Assembly (NCBI RefSeq): GCF_028769735.1 | Contig: NC_088170.1 | Coordinates: forward strand, 63,589,085-63,653,084 | DNA length: 64,000 nt | Reading direction: 5' to 3' | Source: Zonotrichia leucophrys gambelii | Taxonomy: Eukaryota > Chordata > Aves > Passeriformes > Passerellidae | In this document: positions 63,910-64,000 of the stretch, one piece after another | Position numbering within the stretch: position 1 is the stretch's first letter | How the letters are laid out: the number at the start of each line of letters is the position of its first letter | The notes under the pieces: model-generated | Databases searched by the model: none | What the model was told of the DNA's origin: nothing | What the model saw: only the letters and a program-made list of their open reading frames with translations | Program-made: the position numbers and the translations under genes

Positions 63910-64000
63910 AAAAAGAAAAAAGATTAGGTTTGGAGTATTTCACTTTCTTAGTTTAAACCTTTTCATTTATTCATTTTTTAATAAAAGTGATTAAACCCTA
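63910..64000. other. AT-rich window end
   Basis: Only low-complexity A- and T-rich sequence is present up to the cut end of the window. Confidence 0.5.

Overview
This window reads as vertebrate nuclear DNA, most likely from a songbird (order Passeriformes). It is AT-rich with short T/A tracts. No frame carries an extended, recognisable protein, and the identifiable content is decayed retroelements of avian type. The best lineage clue is two copies of a tRNA-Ile-derived SINE with a CR1-like tail (38947-39090 on +, 31143-31270 on -). They match my memory of TguSINE1, a passerine family. Remnants of CR1 LINEs and of an abundant avian ERV-L-like LTR fit the same assignment. No host protein-coding gene, rRNA gene or functional tRNA gene could be supported. 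The window could be a gene desert or the inside of a very large intron.

Layout. 1-7284: unique AT-rich DNA. 7285-7571: 3' end of a CR1 LINE (+). 8710-9292: near full-length solo LTR (+). 9293-25179: mostly unique DNA, with a strong 17-bp-arm hairpin (15723-15760), a CpG/GC bump (14885-15060), an almost pure A/T tract (19116-19244) and a GC-rich block with a 97-bp tandem duplication (19560-20340). 25180-26330: CR1 reverse-transcriptase remnant (-), still readable at its FADD box. 26597-26910: second CR1 3' end (-). 27690-28257: solo LTR of the same family (-). 29014-29062: 47 uninterrupted pyrimidines followed by AG, a candidate splice acceptor. 31143-31270: SINE (-) that has lost its B box. 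36815-36970: an ancient MIR-like SINE. 38727-39090: a short tandem repeat, then the second SINE. 49215-49600: long purine-rich tract. 50610-50760: 3' scrap of a third LTR. 56030-56330: unexplained GC-rich block. 58989-59006 and 63889-63907: G-quadruplex-capable runs.

Nothing here works as a gene set. The retroelement pieces are independent, 5'-truncated or recombined insertions with many lesions, and none could move by itself. Six two-copy tandem duplications of 16-32 bp are scattered from 31.5 kb onward. I found no clear new biological system. The best leads are the candidate acceptor near 29.06 kb, the hairpin at 15.7 kb, the GC-rich 97-bp repeat block and the two quadruplex candidates. All family names come from memory of consensus sequences, not from a search.
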